64,000 nucleotides of DNA from Gordonia terrae (GCF_001698225.1 NZ_CP016594.1:5208001-5272000); one strand, 5' to 3'. Shown: positions 1 through 9,185, counted from the first letter of the stretch. Translations and numbers: made by a program. Notes: a model not told the origin generated them from the sequence alone.

Positions 1-383
1 GGGTCGAGGGCCTCCGCGGGCGGGATGTAGGTGCTGCCGACGCTCGGGGCGCCACCGGTCTGGATGGCCTTGCCGCCGGAGTCGGCGACCGTGATCAGGC
101 CGTTGTTGTTGACGACGAGTTTGTCGATGCCGAACTGCGCGCGCTGATCCCGAAGTTGATCGACGATAGAGTTCGGCACTCCCGGTGACTGCCGGTCGGC
201 GGGGGTCACCTCGACGGCCACGCCCTGGGCCGCGCTGTCGAAGATGTCGTTGAACGCCTTCGAGATGGACCCGGTGAACACCATCGACCCGGCCACGAAG
301 GAAGTGCCGAGGACGATCGAGAAGAGCGTCAGGAAGAGTCGGAGCTTGTGCGCGCGGAGGTTTCGGAGCGAAACCCTGCGCAT
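1..383 (-). CDS. ABC transporter permease, MacB/FtsX type (5' part; runs off the window)
   Basis: Only the first 127 codons are present. Reading the minus strand from an ATG at 383 gives a start rich in Arg and Leu (MRRVSLRNLRAHKLRLF), then one hydrophobic helix (about residues 17-40, LTLFSIVLGTSFVAGSMVF) and the beginning of a periplasmic-type loop. This is the usual opening of FtsX/MacB permeases, with one N-terminal TM before a large extracytoplasmic domain. It starts 21 nt after the stop of the ATPase gene, so the two form an operon and probably one exporter of lipids, peptides or lipoproteins. No good Shine-Dalgarno is visible; a GTG one codon upstream is an alternative start. Family certain, substrate unknown. 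Confidence 0.85.
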   Translation of the reverse strand, partial: MRRVSLRNLRAHKLRLFLTLFSIVLGTSFVAGSMVFTGSISKAFNDIFDSAAQGVAVEVTPADRQSPGVPNSIVDQLRDQRAQFGIDKLVVNNNGLITVADSGGKAIQTGGAPSVGSTYIPPAEALD

Positions 384-404
384 CACCGAGGAGGAGGCCA
401 CGGC

Positions 405-1220
405 TCAGTGCGCTCTGGCGGTGTCGGGCGCAGGCACGTTGTCCAGGTTCTTCATGACCTCGAAGACGTCGTCGGCGGAGGGCCGCGAGAGCTCCTGCAC
501 GATCTGGCCGTCGGCCAGGAACACCACGCGGTCGGCATACGACGCGGCGCGCGGATCGTGGGTCACGATGACGACGGTCTGCTTGAACTCGTCGGTCGCC
601 GCCCGCAGGATCGACAGCACCTCGCCGGAGGACCGGGAATCCAGGTTGCCCGTCGGCTCGTCGCCGAAGATGATCGACGGCTTGCCGATCAGCGCGCGGG
701 CACACGCCACACGCTGTTGCTGACCACCCGACAACTCACTCGGAAGATGTCCCAGCCGGTCGGTGATACCCAACCGGGCCACCACGGCGTCGAACCATTC
801 GGTGTCGACGGTCCGGCCGGCGATGTCGACCGGCAGCGTGATGTTCTCCTTCGCCGTCAGTGTCGGCACGAGGTTGAACGCCTGGAAGACGAAGCCGATG
901 CGGTCGCGACGCAGCATCGTCATCGCCTTGTCCGACAGCGCGGTGAGATCGGTGTCGCCGATGAACACCTTGCCGTCGCTCGCGACGTCGAGGCCGGCGA
1001 GGCAGTGCATCAGGGTGGATTTGCCCGACCCCGACGGCCCCATGATGGCGGTGAACTCGCCCTCTCGGAACGAAATCGAGACACTCTTCAGGGCTTCGAC
1101 GGCGGTGTCGCCGACGCCGTACCGCTTGGAAAGGTTGTCGGCTCCGGCAGCCACCGCATGCTTGGGCGCCCCGAAATCATCGCCACCGTCGTCTCGAGCG
1201 GCCACATCAGTCGTCGTCAT
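405..1220 (-). CDS. ABC transporter ATP-binding protein (MacB/LolD-like)
   Basis: The 271-residue protein has all ATPase landmarks: Walker A GPSGSGKST at 61-69, the Q-loop region QAFNLVPTLTAKEN, signature LSGGQQQRVACARAL, Walker B IIFGDEPTGNLD and H-loop VIVTHDPRAASYADRV. The EPTGNLDS wording is typical of the MacB/LolD/FtsE branch, whose partners are FtsX-like permeases, and such a permease begins just downstream on the same strand. It would energise that permease from the cytoplasmic face. The N-terminal 25 residues (many Asp and Ala) precede the conserved domain and an internal start is possible. No substrate can be inferred. Confidence 0.93.
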   Translation of the reverse strand: MTTTDVAARDDGGDDFGAPKHAVAAGADNLSKRYGVGDTAVEALKSVSISFREGEFTAIMGPSGSGKSTLMHCLAGLDVASDGKVFIGDTDLTALSDKAMTMLRRDRIGFVFQAFNLVPTLTAKENITLPVDIAGRTVDTEWFDAVVARLGITDRLGHLPSELSGGQQQRVACARALIGKPSIIFGDEPTGNLDSRSSGEVLSILRAATDEFKQTVVIVTHDPRAASYADRVVFLADGQIVQELSRPSADDVFEVMKNLDNVPAPDTARAH

Positions 1221-1302
1221 GCCATCAACCGTGCCAAATCCTGCGCCGGTTGGCCATCAGGTATCACCCTGACCCCACCCTGAGGGCCAGTGACCTTGGG
1301 CA

Positions 1303-2319
1303 CTACTTCGGGATCTGGACCTCGAAGGAGTGCACCCGGTTGGGCGATCCGACGTTGTCCGACACCACGAGGAGGGTGCGGGTGCGGGTCTTGGCGAACG
1401 GGTTGTCGGGGTGCCAGTTGCCCCAGGCCAGACCGGACATGTTGCCGGTGAGCAGACGCGGGGTCGCGACCGTGGAGAAGATCCGACGCTTGGTCATCGC
1501 CTTCTCGCGCCCGCTCAGCTTCTTCTTGTTCGTCACCGAGGTGGCACCCCGGGTCGTCGTCCAGAAGATGTTCGCGAGGTTGCCCGGCCCGCGTTCGAGC
1601 ACGAGGAAATCGGTCGAGTTGACGGCGAGCACGTCGGCGGCCACCTTGTTGGCGTCGGTGCGGTAGACGAACTCGCGATTGCTCTTGCCGAAGGTCAGCA
1701 GGCGGGCCGACCGCGCGGCGTCCTGCCGGAGTCCGCCGGCCGTGAGGACGCTGACCTGCCCCTGGGGCCCGACGGCCGCGCCGGTCAGCCCGCGCTGGCC
1801 GGCCAGACCCGACTTCGGCGACGGGCGCCATGCCGACGGGAGGGGGAGGTCGCGGATGACCTGCCCGATGGGGCCGATCTGCCGAACGAACTGGTTGTTG
1901 CCGCCGCTGACCACGGTGTAACCCCCGGCCGACTGCCGGATGCCCTCGAACTGGGCCTGGCCGGGCAGCAGCGGGAGGAACCACGGGCCGAGGACGGTGC
2001 CGCCGCCGTTGATCCGCGGTTGCCCGACGAACGACGCGTTGACCGATGTGTAGCCGATCGAGACGGTGAAGAAGCGCGCAGGCAGCACGTCTTCGGCGAT
2101 CAGCACGTAGCTGCCGTTACCGGTCCGGTCGATTCCGGAGATCCGGTTCACGGTGGGGAGGCCGTCGCCGATCGTCGTCGAATCGGTGAAGAACGCCGAC
2201 ACACCCGCCCCGGAAGGCGGTGTCGCCGAAGCCGGTTGGACTGCGATCGGGGAGGCCAGACCCAACACGCAGGCACCGGCTATCGAGGCGCCCCACACAC
2301 GTAACTTCATGAGGGGCAC
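1303..2319 (-). CDS. Predicted secreted protein of unknown function
   Basis: The protein starts with a typical Sec signal peptide (basic KLR, hydrophobic GASIAGACVLGLA, cleavage probably after QPASA near residue 32). The mature part of about 305 residues is beta-rich and repetitive in style, with segments such as GNGSYVLIAEDVLPARFF, TVVSGGNNQFVRQIG and FLVLERGPGNLANIFW that suggest a beta-propeller-like or cell-surface fold. I do not recognise a named family. Two starts are possible: GTG at 2319, preceded at 4 nt by GAGG, and ATG at 2310 without a close ribosome site; I used the first. It stands alone between the ABC exporter operon and pckG. Confidence 0.75.
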   Translation of the reverse strand: MPLMKLRVWGASIAGACVLGLASPIAVQPASATPPSGAGVSAFFTDSTTIGDGLPTVNRISGIDRTGNGSYVLIAEDVLPARFFTVSIGYTSVNASFVGQPRINGGGTVLGPWFLPLLPGQAQFEGIRQSAGGYTVVSGGNNQFVRQIGPIGQVIRDLPLPSAWRPSPKSGLAGQRGLTGAAVGPQGQVSVLTAGGLRQDAARSARLLTFGKSNREFVYRTDANKVAADVLAVNSTDFLVLERGPGNLANIFWTTTRGATSVTNKKKLSGREKAMTKRRIFSTVATPRLLTGNMSGLAWGNWHPDNPFAKTRTRTLLVVSDNVGSPNRVHSFEVQIPK

Positions 2320-2380
2320 GATACCTCAACCGTCACTTCTGACCCATCTGTTCATTCGGCCTCGGACTGCAGGGCGGGTG

Positions 2381-4207
2381 TCAGGCCAGGCGCTGCTTCA
2401 GACCGTCCAGCTCGTCACGCAGTGAACTCGGCAGCTTCTCGCCGACGAAGTCGAAGAGCTCCTCGATCGACGGGATCTCCTCGCGCCACTCCTCGGGCTT
2501 GAAGGCGAGCGCCTCGGCGACGTCCTCGGCCGGCACGTCGAGGCCGCTGACGTCGATCGACTCGGGCTTCGCGACGATGCCGATGGGGGTCTCGATGCCC
2601 TCGGCCTCACCTTCGATGCGCTCGATGATCCACTTCAGCACGCGGCTGTTCTCGCCGAATCCGGGCCACAGGAAGCGCTTGTCGTCGCCGCGGCGGAACC
2701 AGTTGACGTAGAAGACCTTCGGCAGCTTGGACTCGTCGGCGTTCTTGCCGATGTTCACCCAGTGCTGCAGGTAGTCGCCGACGTGGTAGCCCATGAACGG
2801 CAGCATCGCCATCGGGTCGCGGCGTACCGTGCCGACCTTGCCCTCGGCGGCGGCCGTCTGCTCGGAGCCGACGGTGGCGCCCATGAAGACACCGGTCTGC
2901 CAATCGCGGGCCTCGGTCACCAGGGGCACGGTGGTCTTGCGACGGCCACCGAACAGGATCGCCGAGATCGGCACGCCCTTCGGGTCATCCCACTCGTCGG
3001 CCAGCGACGGGCACTGCGAGATCGGGGTGCAGTAGCGCGAATTGGGATGCGCGGCCTTGTGATCGGACTCCGGGGTCCAGTCGTTGCCGAGCCAGTCGGT
3101 GAGGTGCGCCGGCGCCTCGCCGTCGATGTCCTCCCACCAGATGTCGCCGTCGTCCGTGCGAGCAACGTTGGTGTACAACGTGTTTCCGGCTTCGATGGTC
3201 TTCATCGCGTTGGGGTTGGAGTCGTAGCTGGTGCCGGGGGCGACGCCGAAGAAACCGAACTCCGGGTTGATGGCGTAGAGGCGGCCGTCGTCGCCGAAGC
3301 GCATCCAGGCGATGTCGTCGCCGACGGTCTCGGCCTTCCAGCCGGGGATGGTCGGCTGCAGCATCGCGAGGTTGGTCTTGCCGCAGGCGCTCGGGAACGC
3401 CGCGGCGATGTAGTAGACCTTGTTCGCCGGGCTGGTCAGCTTGAGGATCAGCATGTGCTCGGCCATCCAGCCCTCGTCACGGGCGATGACCGAGGCGATG
3501 CGCAGTGCGTAGCACTTCTTGCCGAGCAGTGCGTTGCCGCCGTACCCCGAACCGAACGACCAGATCTCGCGGGTCTCCGGGAAGTGGGTGATGTACTTCT
3601 CGGTGTTGCAGGGCCACGGGACGTCGGCCTGGCCGGGCTCGAGCGGCGCGCCGACCGAGTGCAGCGCCTTCACGAAGAAGCCGTCCTCACCCAGGATCTC
3701 CAGGACGCGGGGCCCGACGCGGGTCATGATCTTCATCGACAGCACGACGTACTCGGAGTCGGTGAGCTCGACCCCGAGCTTGGGGTCGTCGGAGTCCAGG
3801 GGGCCCATGCAGAACGGGATGACGAACATCGTGCGACCGCGCATGCTGCCGCGGTAGAGCTCGGTCATCGTGGAGCGCATCTCGGCGGGGTCGACCCAGT
3901 TGTTGGTGGGGCCGGCGTCCTCTTCGGCCTCCGAGCAGATGTAGGTCCGCGACTCCACGCGAGCCACGTCGGCGGGATCGGAGCTGGCGAGGAACGAGTT
4001 CGGCTTCTTCTCCTCGTTCAGCTTGACCAGGGTGCCGGCCTTCACGAGGTCTGCCGTCAGGCGCTCCCACTCCTCGTCGCTGCCGTCCGACCACACCACC
4101 CGGTCGGGCTGGGTCAGCTCGGCGACCTCGGCCACCCAGGCCAGCAGTCCCGCGTGCTTCGTCGGAGCGCTACTCGGGTCCAGTCCGGGAATGGTGGCTG
4201 CGGTCAT
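2381..4207 (-). CDS. pckG: Phosphoenolpyruvate carboxykinase (GTP)
   Basis: Converts oxaloacetate plus GTP to PEP, CO2 and GDP, the entry step of gluconeogenesis in the cytoplasm. The protein is 608 residues, matching the roughly 606 of mycobacterial enzymes. The GTP-type kinase loop [13 protein letters not shown] is present with the hyper-reactive Cys at 275, as are [13 protein letters not shown], the [15 protein letters not shown] guanine-site region and [14 protein letters not shown]. The ATG at 4207 was chosen because GGAGG lies about 9 nt upstream and the protein then begins [10 protein letters not shown] as in relatives; reading upstream adds a non-conserved 26-residue tail. Its position next to the two GTPase-like genes and trmB matches the Rv0211 locus. 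Confidence 0.97.
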   Translation of the reverse strand: MTAATIPGLDPSSAPTKHAGLLAWVAEVAELTQPDRVVWSDGSDEEWERLTADLVKAGTLVKLNEEKKPNSFLASSDPADVARVESRTYICSEAEEDAGPTNNWVDPAEMRSTMTELYRGSMRGRTMFVIPFCMGPLDSDDPKLGVELTDSEYVVLSMKIMTRVGPRVLEILGEDGFFVKALHSVGAPLEPGQADVPWPCNTEKYITHFPETREIWSFGSGYGGNALLGKKCYALRIASVIARDEGWMAEHMLILKLTSPANKVYYIAAAFPSACGKTNLAMLQPTIPGWKAETVGDDIAWMRFGDDGRLYAINPEFGFFGVAPGTSYDSNPNAMKTIEAGNTLYTNVARTDDGDIWWEDIDGEAPAHLTDWLGNDWTPESDHKAAHPNSRYCTPISQCPSLADEWDDPKGVPISAILFGGRRKTTVPLVTEARDWQTGVFMGATVGSEQTAAAEGKVGTVRRDPMAMLPFMGYHVGDYLQHWVNIGKNADESKLPKVFYVNWFRRGDDKRFLWPGFGENSRVLKWIIERIEGEAEGIETPIGIVAKPESIDVSGLDVPAEDVAEALAFKPEEWREEIPSIEELFDFVGEKLPSSLRDELDGLKQRLA

Positions 4208-4228
4208 CGTTGGGGCCTCCTCCGAGGT

Positions 4229-4251
4229 GGTGGCCGTTTGGAATGGCCACC
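4229..4251 (-). promoter_or_regulatory. Inverted repeat in the pckG leader
   Basis: Seven-nt arms GGTGGCC and GGCCACC flank a 9-nt spacer, just upstream of the pckG ribosome site and 22 nt before its ATG. It could be a repressor site or a leader hairpin controlling a gene that is carbon-source regulated in other bacteria. No known motif is recognised. Confidence 0.3.
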
Positions 4252-4421
4252 TGTCAGGTCGTCTCGTCGTCCAGGATACGTACACCGAACAGGCGCTAGG
4301 TCACGGGGTTCGCGAGGTGCGGTCTACGCCACACCTGGGCAACAGATGACCAAAGTCCCTGGTGATCGCACGCGCTCCGGTCTCGGCGCGACGCGGACCG
4401 GTTCGAGGCGCGAGTCACCGG

Positions 4422-4829
4422 TCAGCCGATCCGTCCCGAACCGCCGGAGATCCACTCGCCGGTGTCCGGGTCGAGCACCGCGGAACGGAACTCGCCGTCC
4501 GCACCGATCTCGGTGATCTTGTCGACCTGCCCATCCCGATCGCTGTCCGTGTACACGGTAAACCCGTCGGGACCGTTGCGGGCGAGGGAGTCGTTGATCC
4601 CATCATTGTCGGTGTCGACCTCGGCGGGCCCGAGATCCCAGATCCGGCCGTCGTCGTGCATCCACAGATGGTCGTCGAGGTCATCGGCCGCGGGTGACTC
4701 GTGCAGCGCGGCCACCGACTCGACAGATCGGGTGTCGTCAGCGGCCCCCACCTCACCGAACAGGGAGGACTCGTCCGGACGATCCGGTTCCGGGGCGTCG
4801 TCGGGGAACATCGGGTCCATCGGGATCAC
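4422..4829 (-). CDS. Small acidic protein with Asp-rich repeat (DUF6802-like)
   Basis: About 135 residues, no signal peptide or TM. The N-terminus is acidic and variable; from about residue 48 it has WMHDDGRIWDLG followed by DTDNDGINDSL and DSDRDGQVDKI, two DxDxDG loops that resemble calcium-binding thrombospondin type-3 or dockerin-like loops, then DPDTGEWISGG. This arrangement recalls the DUF6802-type proteins of mycolata. The GTG at 4829 overlaps the stop of the preceding gene as GTGA and has GGAAA about 5 nt upstream, arguing for translational coupling; ATG at 4820 is the alternative. Function unknown; co-expression with the GTPase-like pair is likely. Confidence 0.7.
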   Translation of the reverse strand: MIPMDPMFPDDAPEPDRPDESSLFGEVGAADDTRSVESVAALHESPAADDLDDHLWMHDDGRIWDLGPAEVDTDNDGINDSLARNGPDGFTVYTDSDRDGQVDKITEIGADGEFRSAVLDPDTGEWISGGSGRIG

Positions 4830-6397
4830 TGCTTTCCGTCGTCGTGGCCGGCTCGGGCGGCCGTGACCGGTCCGTCGTCCGGCCGTCGGTGCTCTGGGCG
4901 CTCGGGAGTTGTGGGGTCCTCGGATTCTCGTCCCGGATCGGATTCTCGTCCCGGATCGTCGCCTCGGGCGGGGGACGCCCACAGCCGTTCGGAGCGCGCC
5001 GCGAGGTCGCGGCGAACGGACTCGGCTCGCTCGCGCCGGACCCGGGCCGCACGGACCTCGACCCCGCTGCGCAGCCTCCGGATCTCCTCGTCGAGCCGCG
5101 CGATCTCCGCCGACACCTCACGGCTGCGGCGTTCGTGGGCTCGGGCGATCTGCCCGGCGATCCGGGTCTCGGCCGCGGTGACGCGCAGGGCCAGCTGGTG
5201 ATCGAGCGTCGCCCGCGCCTCGGCGAGGAACTCGGTGGCCCGCGCCGCCCGCTCGGAACGGTTCACCGCGGTCCGCCGGACGCGGATCACCCACGCCGCG
5301 ACCGCCACGCCCAGGAGCAGGGCGAGCGGCATGCTGATCCACTGCAGTGTCTGGACCGACGCCATCGGTGCCACGACGAGGCGTCCGACACCGAGACCGG
5401 TCGACGCGCCGATGACGACGAGCAGCGCGTCTTCGGCGCCCGCGCGTCGCACCCGGGTACTCGGCCGCCCGGTGTCGAGGTCCACCGCGGGCCACGGCTC
5501 GTCCGGCGTCGGCTCGGCGTCCAGACCCACCAGCGCGGTCGCCCGCACGGCGTCGACGCGCTCGTCGGCACGCTGACGGATGCGGTCGGCAAGGGCTGCC
5601 CACCCGCTGCGGATCCAGGTGTCGTACTCGATGTCGGCGCTCGGAGCTCGGTCGGCGGCGGTGGCCGACAGATCCCGCACCGCGGCCATGAGCTCCGCCG
5701 ACGACTGGGACCGGACACGGGACAGGCCCGCGCGGACGGCCGCCAATCGATCCGTACGCCCCCGATCGCGGGTGGCGACCAGCCGCCGGCGGGTGGCCAG
5801 GAGGCCATCGGCGTCGGCCTGCGCGGACGCCAGGTCGTCGACGTCGGTCCCACCGGACCGGAGAAGATGCTCGACCGCGCCCAAGCCCGCCGCCGTGCGT
5901 GCGCGCTCGCCGCGGAGCGCATCCGGCGCAAGGGTCACCTCGCGTACCCACTCCACGAGGGCCTCGACGCCCGACTCGTCCACTGCACCCCCGAGGGCCG
6001 CGACCGCGGACACCCCGAACAGCGGCAGCGTCGCGAACGGGTCGAGCGCGGCTCGGTGAGCACGCACGGTCCGCGGCCACTCCCAGAACGCGTCGATCTT
6101 GGTGCACACGATCGCGACCGTGCCCACCTGCGCACGCACCTGCTCCACGAGAAGTCGCTCCTCGTCCCCGACCGCCGACGACGGGTCCACGACCACGAGG
6201 GCGGCACCGGCCGGGGCCGCACCCCTGGTGGCGCGGGCGACGATGTCGAGATCCGGGGCCAACGCGCGACAGGCCTCGACCAGCGTGCGGACACCGACCC
6301 CGTCGGTGCCGACGACCAGCACGCCGGAGCCGGTTCCGACGCGGTCGGCGTCGAACCCGGTCAGCTCGCGTGCGGCGTCCAGTGCGGTGTCGGTCAT
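4826..6397 (-). CDS. GTPase-like membrane-associated protein with degenerate P-loop (Rv0210-position)
   Basis: The 523-residue protein begins with a G-domain-like region: GTDGVGVRT at 30-38 in place of a P-loop (no Lys), VVVDPSS near 68-74 where the DxxG switch would be, and an intact base-recognition motif TKID at 99-102. Two hydrophobic helices follow (about residues 325-365), then a long charged coiled coil (REVSAEIARLDEEIRRLRSG) and an Arg/Glu/Pro tail. The layout resembles dynamin-like or Era-like GTPases bound to membrane, but the missing Lys argues against normal GTP hydrolysis. It overlaps its upstream partner by ATGA and the downstream gene by GTGA. Position and strand correspond to Rv0210 of M. 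tuberculosis. Confidence 0.75.
   Translation of the reverse strand: MTDTALDAARELTGFDADRVGTGSGVLVVGTDGVGVRTLVEACRALAPDLDIVARATRGAAPAGAALVVVDPSSAVGDEERLLVEQVRAQVGTVAIVCTKIDAFWEWPRTVRAHRAALDPFATLPLFGVSAVAALGGAVDESGVEALVEWVREVTLAPDALRGERARTAAGLGAVEHLLRSGGTDVDDLASAQADADGLLATRRRLVATRDRGRTDRLAAVRAGLSRVRSQSSAELMAAVRDLSATAADRAPSADIEYDTWIRSGWAALADRIRQRADERVDAVRATALVGLDAEPTPDEPWPAVDLDTGRPSTRVRRAGAEDALLVVIGASTGLGVGRLVVAPMASVQTLQWISMPLALLLGVAVAAWVIRVRRTAVNRSERAARATEFLAEARATLDHQLALRVTAAETRIAGQIARAHERRSREVSAEIARLDEEIRRLRSGVEVRAARVRRERAESVRRDLAARSERLWASPARGDDPGRESDPGRESEDPTTPERPEHRRPDDGPVTAARAGHDDGKQ
4922..4957. repeat. Two-copy 18-nt tandem repeat inside the 4826-6397 gene
   Basis: The unit GATTCTCGTCCCGGATCG occurs twice back to back. 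It encodes a duplicated SDPGRE hexapeptide in the disordered tail of the GTPase-like protein. In-frame copy-number change would be tolerated. Confidence 0.8.
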
Positions 6398-7272
6398 GGT
6401 GCGGCACCTGCCCCCGCGAGGAGTCGTTCGGCCCCGGCGCGGTCGAAGCCGGACGCGGCCGCCTCCTCCAGTCGGTTGCGCAGCTCGACTTCGCGCCAGT
6501 GCCGGATGCGTGCGACACGCTCCCTGATCGGTCCCGCCAGATCGGGCACCCCGGAGGCACTCTGCAACGCCCGGCTCAGGTCGGTCGCGGTGGCGGCGAC
6601 GGGCGCGCCGGACTGGATGAGGGCGAGCGCGGTGTCGATGCCGTAGGCGTCGATCCGGCGCAGCAGTCCCTGCCGCAGGAGCCGTTCGTCCGAGCCCGGG
6701 CGCCCGACCAGGAACCGGCCCGCCATGGACGGCATCCCGACACCCGCGGCCGCCATCGTCGTCAGCGCTGCGAACTCACCGTCGTCGAGGTCGGCGCAGG
6801 CCAGCAGCTGCGAGACGGGGTGCACCGGCGTGCCGAGGGACGTGGCGCACGTCGACGCGACCGCGACCGCGGAGTCCCAGTCGCCGTGGGTGTCGGCCTT
6901 GCCGAGCACCACCAGGACGCGATCGGACGGAAGTGAGGAGAACAGTTCGTGGTCGGCCTGCCGGGGCAACCCGGCCAGGACCAGGAGCCACAGATCGGCG
7001 TCGGCGGCTTCCTGCGCGTCCTCGCCGGGTCCGATCACACTGAGCGACAGTCGTTCTCGAAGCGCACGGACCATGGTGTCGCGCCCGGTCCCGGGCCGGC
7101 CGACCACCCGGGCGTGCAGCGGACGGAGGAACCGGCGGCCCGCGACGGTCAGGATCGGTGCCAGCGGCGAGCTCGGCTCGACGAGGTCGGTGAGACGCCC
7201 CTGCTCGGCCGCGAGCGACAATTCGTCCCCGCCGCGCACATCGCGCCACCCTCGGTTCACCGGTGCCCCCAC
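6394..7272 (-). CDS. GTPase-like protein with degenerate P-loop (Rv0209-position)
   Basis: The 292-residue protein has a G-domain outline: GRPGTGRDT at 58-66 where GxxxxGK[ST] would be (Lys replaced by Arg), a strand LWLLVLAGLP, and GKAD at 124-127 as the base-recognition motif. No TM helix. The C-terminal half is helical (LARALQSASGVPDLAGPIRERV-like). The GTG at 7272 was chosen because GAGGAG lies 6 nt upstream; reading further adds non-conserved sequence. Its stop overlaps the next gene's ATG as ATGA, so the pair is translationally coupled and probably forms a hetero-complex. It is divergent from trmB, as Rv0209 is. Confidence 0.75.
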   Translation of the reverse strand: MGAPVNRGWRDVRGGDELSLAAEQGRLTDLVEPSSPLAPILTVAGRRFLRPLHARVVGRPGTGRDTMVRALRERLSLSVIGPGEDAQEAADADLWLLVLAGLPRQADHELFSSLPSDRVLVVLGKADTHGDWDSAVAVASTCATSLGTPVHPVSQLLACADLDDGEFAALTTMAAAGVGMPSMAGRFLVGRPGSDERLLRQGLLRRIDAYGIDTALALIQSGAPVAATATDLSRALQSASGVPDLAGPIRERVARIRHWREVELRNRLEEAAASGFDRAGAERLLAGAGAAP

Positions 7273-7506
7273 CGCAGCCTCCTCGTCATCGGCCCCCTGC
7301 GCGTCACGCCACCGTCCACGCGCACCGACGACCTCCGGGCCATCAGTGCACGTGAACCGCGGCACGGCCGAGACTAATCGGGATCCGCGCCGACGGCGGA
7401 GCCACCTCCACACCCCCGCCAGAGGCGGATCCGGCCCACGCCCGAGCCGGCTCGGATGGCCGTGACCGCGGCCGCAATCCGCCCGCGACTTCGTCGAGAC
7501 GGCGCC

Positions 7507-8298
7507 ATGCGCAACCATGGACGCGTGAACAACAGCCCCGACAGGTCCCGGTTGTACCCCCGCGTGACGAGCTTTCGCTTCCGCCGCGGCACCTTGACGA
7601 CCGGTCAGCAGCGCAACTGGGAGACGCTGTGGCCGGTTCTGGGCCGCGACCTCGAGATCGGGCCGGAGCGGGTGCCCGAGCCGCAACTCGACCTGACCGA
7701 CCTGTTCGGGCGCGACGCCCCGAAGGTCCTCGAGATCGGCAGCGGGACCGGCATCTCGACCGCGGCGATGGCCGAGGCGGAGCCCGACGTCGACGTCCTG
7801 GCCGTCGAGGTCTACAAGCCGGGCCTGGCCCAGCTGCTCGGTCTCGTCGACCGCAACGGGCTCACCAACGTGCGCCTGATCCGCGGCGACGCCGCCATCG
7901 TCCTCACCGAACTCATCCCGCCGTCGAGCCTCACCGGTGTCCGGCTCTTCTTTCCCGATCCCTGGCCCAAATCGCGTCACCACAAGCGGCGCTTCGTCCA
8001 GACCGGCACACTGGAGCTGATCGCCGACCGTCTCATCCCGGGCGGAGTGCTCCACATCGCGACCGATCACGCGGGTTACGCCGAGTGGATCGCGGAGGCG
8101 CTCGCCACCCAGGACGCCGATCGTCCGCACGTCGTCCAGCTGACCCGCGAGTCGCCGATCCTGCTGGAACGGCCGACGACGAAGTTCGAAGGACGCGCCG
8201 AGCGCGACGGCCGCTACGTCAGCGAGTTCGTGTACACGCGGCCCACCCCGCCGGCCACCTCGACCGGCGACACCCCGACGGGAGCCCGCCATGAGTGA
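7507..8298 (+). CDS. trmB: tRNA (guanine-N7-)-methyltransferase
   Basis: Methylates N7 of G46 in the tRNA variable loop using S-adenosylmethionine. The 263-residue protein has the Rossmann SAM loop VLEIGSGTGISTAAMA, the acidic ribose-binding strand VDVLAVEVYKPGL and the TrmB hallmark FFPDPWPKSRHHKRRF, followed by GGVLHIATDH. The N-terminal RLYPRVTSFRFRRGTLT segment is the usual lead-in. The start is uncertain: ATG at 7507 leaves a short tail before that segment; an in-frame ATG at 7456 and a GTG at 7525 also exist, none with a strong ribosome site. It overlaps the NYN gene by 8 nt, and the pair matches Rv0208c-Rv0207c. Confidence 0.95.
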   Translation: MRNHGRVNNSPDRSRLYPRVTSFRFRRGTLTTGQQRNWETLWPVLGRDLEIGPERVPEPQLDLTDLFGRDAPKVLEIGSGTGISTAAMAEAEPDVDVLAVEVYKPGLAQLLGLVDRNGLTNVRLIRGDAAIVLTELIPPSSLTGVRLFFPDPWPKSRHHKRRFVQTGTLELIADRLIPGGVLHIATDHAGYAEWIAEALATQDADRPHVVQLTRESPILLERPTTKFEGRAERDGRYVSEFVYTRPTPPATSTGDTPTGARHE

Positions 8299-8962
8299 CC
8301 ACAGCCCGACCGGTTTCGCCGACACCATCGCCGGCCAGACCGGGACGCGCCGCATGCTGCTGGTGTGGGACGCGCCCAACATGGACATGGGTCTCGGTGC
8401 ACTGCTCGGCGGGCGTCCGACCGCCGCACACCGCCCCCGATTCGACGCTCTCGGCCGGTGGTTGCTGCAACGGACCGCAGATGTGTCCGCTCTCACCGAC
8501 GGCGGCGGCGCGGTCGAGCCGGAGGCCACCGTCTTCACCAACATCGCCCCTGGTAGCGCCGACGTTGTCCGGCCGTGGGTCGACGCGCTCCGAAATGTCG
8601 GTTTCGCCGTCTTCGCCAAGCCGAAGCTGTCCGACGACAGCGACGTCGACTCCGACATGCTCGACCACATCGAACTTCGCAGGCACACTGTGGGACTAGC
8701 CGGCGTGATCGTGGCGTCCGCCGACGGCCAGGCATTCCGCGAACCACTGCTCGACGTGGTCGGCGACGGCGTGCCCGTCACCGTCATCGGATTCCGTGAG
8801 CACGCCAGCTGGGCACTGAGCACCGAAGAGCTGGAGTTCATCGATCTCGAGGACATCCCCGGTGTGTTCCGCGAGCCGCTGCCACGCATCGGCCTGGACT
8901 CCCTGCCCGACGAGGGTGCGTGGCTCACGCCCTTCCGTCCGCTCAGCGCGCTGCTGCGCTGA
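8291..8962 (+). CDS. NYN domain protein (Rv0207c-like, putative nuclease)
   Basis: The 223-residue soluble protein has a PIN-like NYN fold: LLVWDAPNMDMGL near residues 22-34 supplies the first acidic cluster, DSDVDSDMLDHIEL around 115-128 the second, and VIVASADGQAFREPL the third (normally SxDxDF). NYN proteins are metal-dependent RNases that act in tRNA or RNA processing, consistent with co-translation with trmB (8-nt overlap). The third motif reads ADGQAF where SGDSDF is usual, so activity is not assured. It sits immediately upstream of mmpL3, the same order as Rv0207c-Rv0206c, and its role there is unknown. Confidence 0.85.
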   Translation: MSDHSPTGFADTIAGQTGTRRMLLVWDAPNMDMGLGALLGGRPTAAHRPRFDALGRWLLQRTADVSALTDGGGAVEPEATVFTNIAPGSADVVRPWVDALRNVGFAVFAKPKLSDDSDVDSDMLDHIELRRHTVGLAGVIVASADGQAFREPLLDVVGDGVPVTVIGFREHASWALSTEELEFIDLEDIPGVFREPLPRIGLDSLPDEGAWLTPFRPLSALLR

Positions 8963-9083
8963 CCTGCGGCGTCGTCGTTCGCGGGTGTCACCGGACGGCT
9001 GTCGGCGACCCGTGGTCGGGCGCCGGCGTGGGGACGCCCGCGGGTGATCCGAGGCCGACGCCTCAGGGATCACTCAGGCAACA

Positions 9084-9111
9084 CTGTCAGGATCTTTCGG
9101 GAAACTGACAG
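9084..9111. promoter_or_regulatory. Inverted repeat upstream of mmpL3
   Basis: CTGTCAG and CTGACAG are separated by 14 nt, about 75 nt before the mmpL3 start in the 223-nt gap after the NYN gene. It may be an operator or a leader hairpin. Nothing else recognisable was seen in this gap apart from AAAGGA before the mmpL3 GTG. Confidence 0.35.
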
Positions 9112-9185
9112 AATCGCCACCGGCGCTCCGCAACGGCGGACGACCAGAGTGCCCGACTCGTCGTCGTACACGAAAGGACATCAGC

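Noticed and set aside
2762..4516. 584-codon open frame antisense to pckG
   Set aside because: It is the mirror frame of a strongly conserved gene; GC-rich DNA leaves long antisense frames open. No ribosome site and no recognisable motif.
6394..8991. 865-codon minus-strand frame covering trmB and the NYN gene
   Set aside because: Only its last 292 codons are a gene; the rest is antisense to trmB and the NYN gene. The GTG at 7272 with GAGGAG marks the true start.
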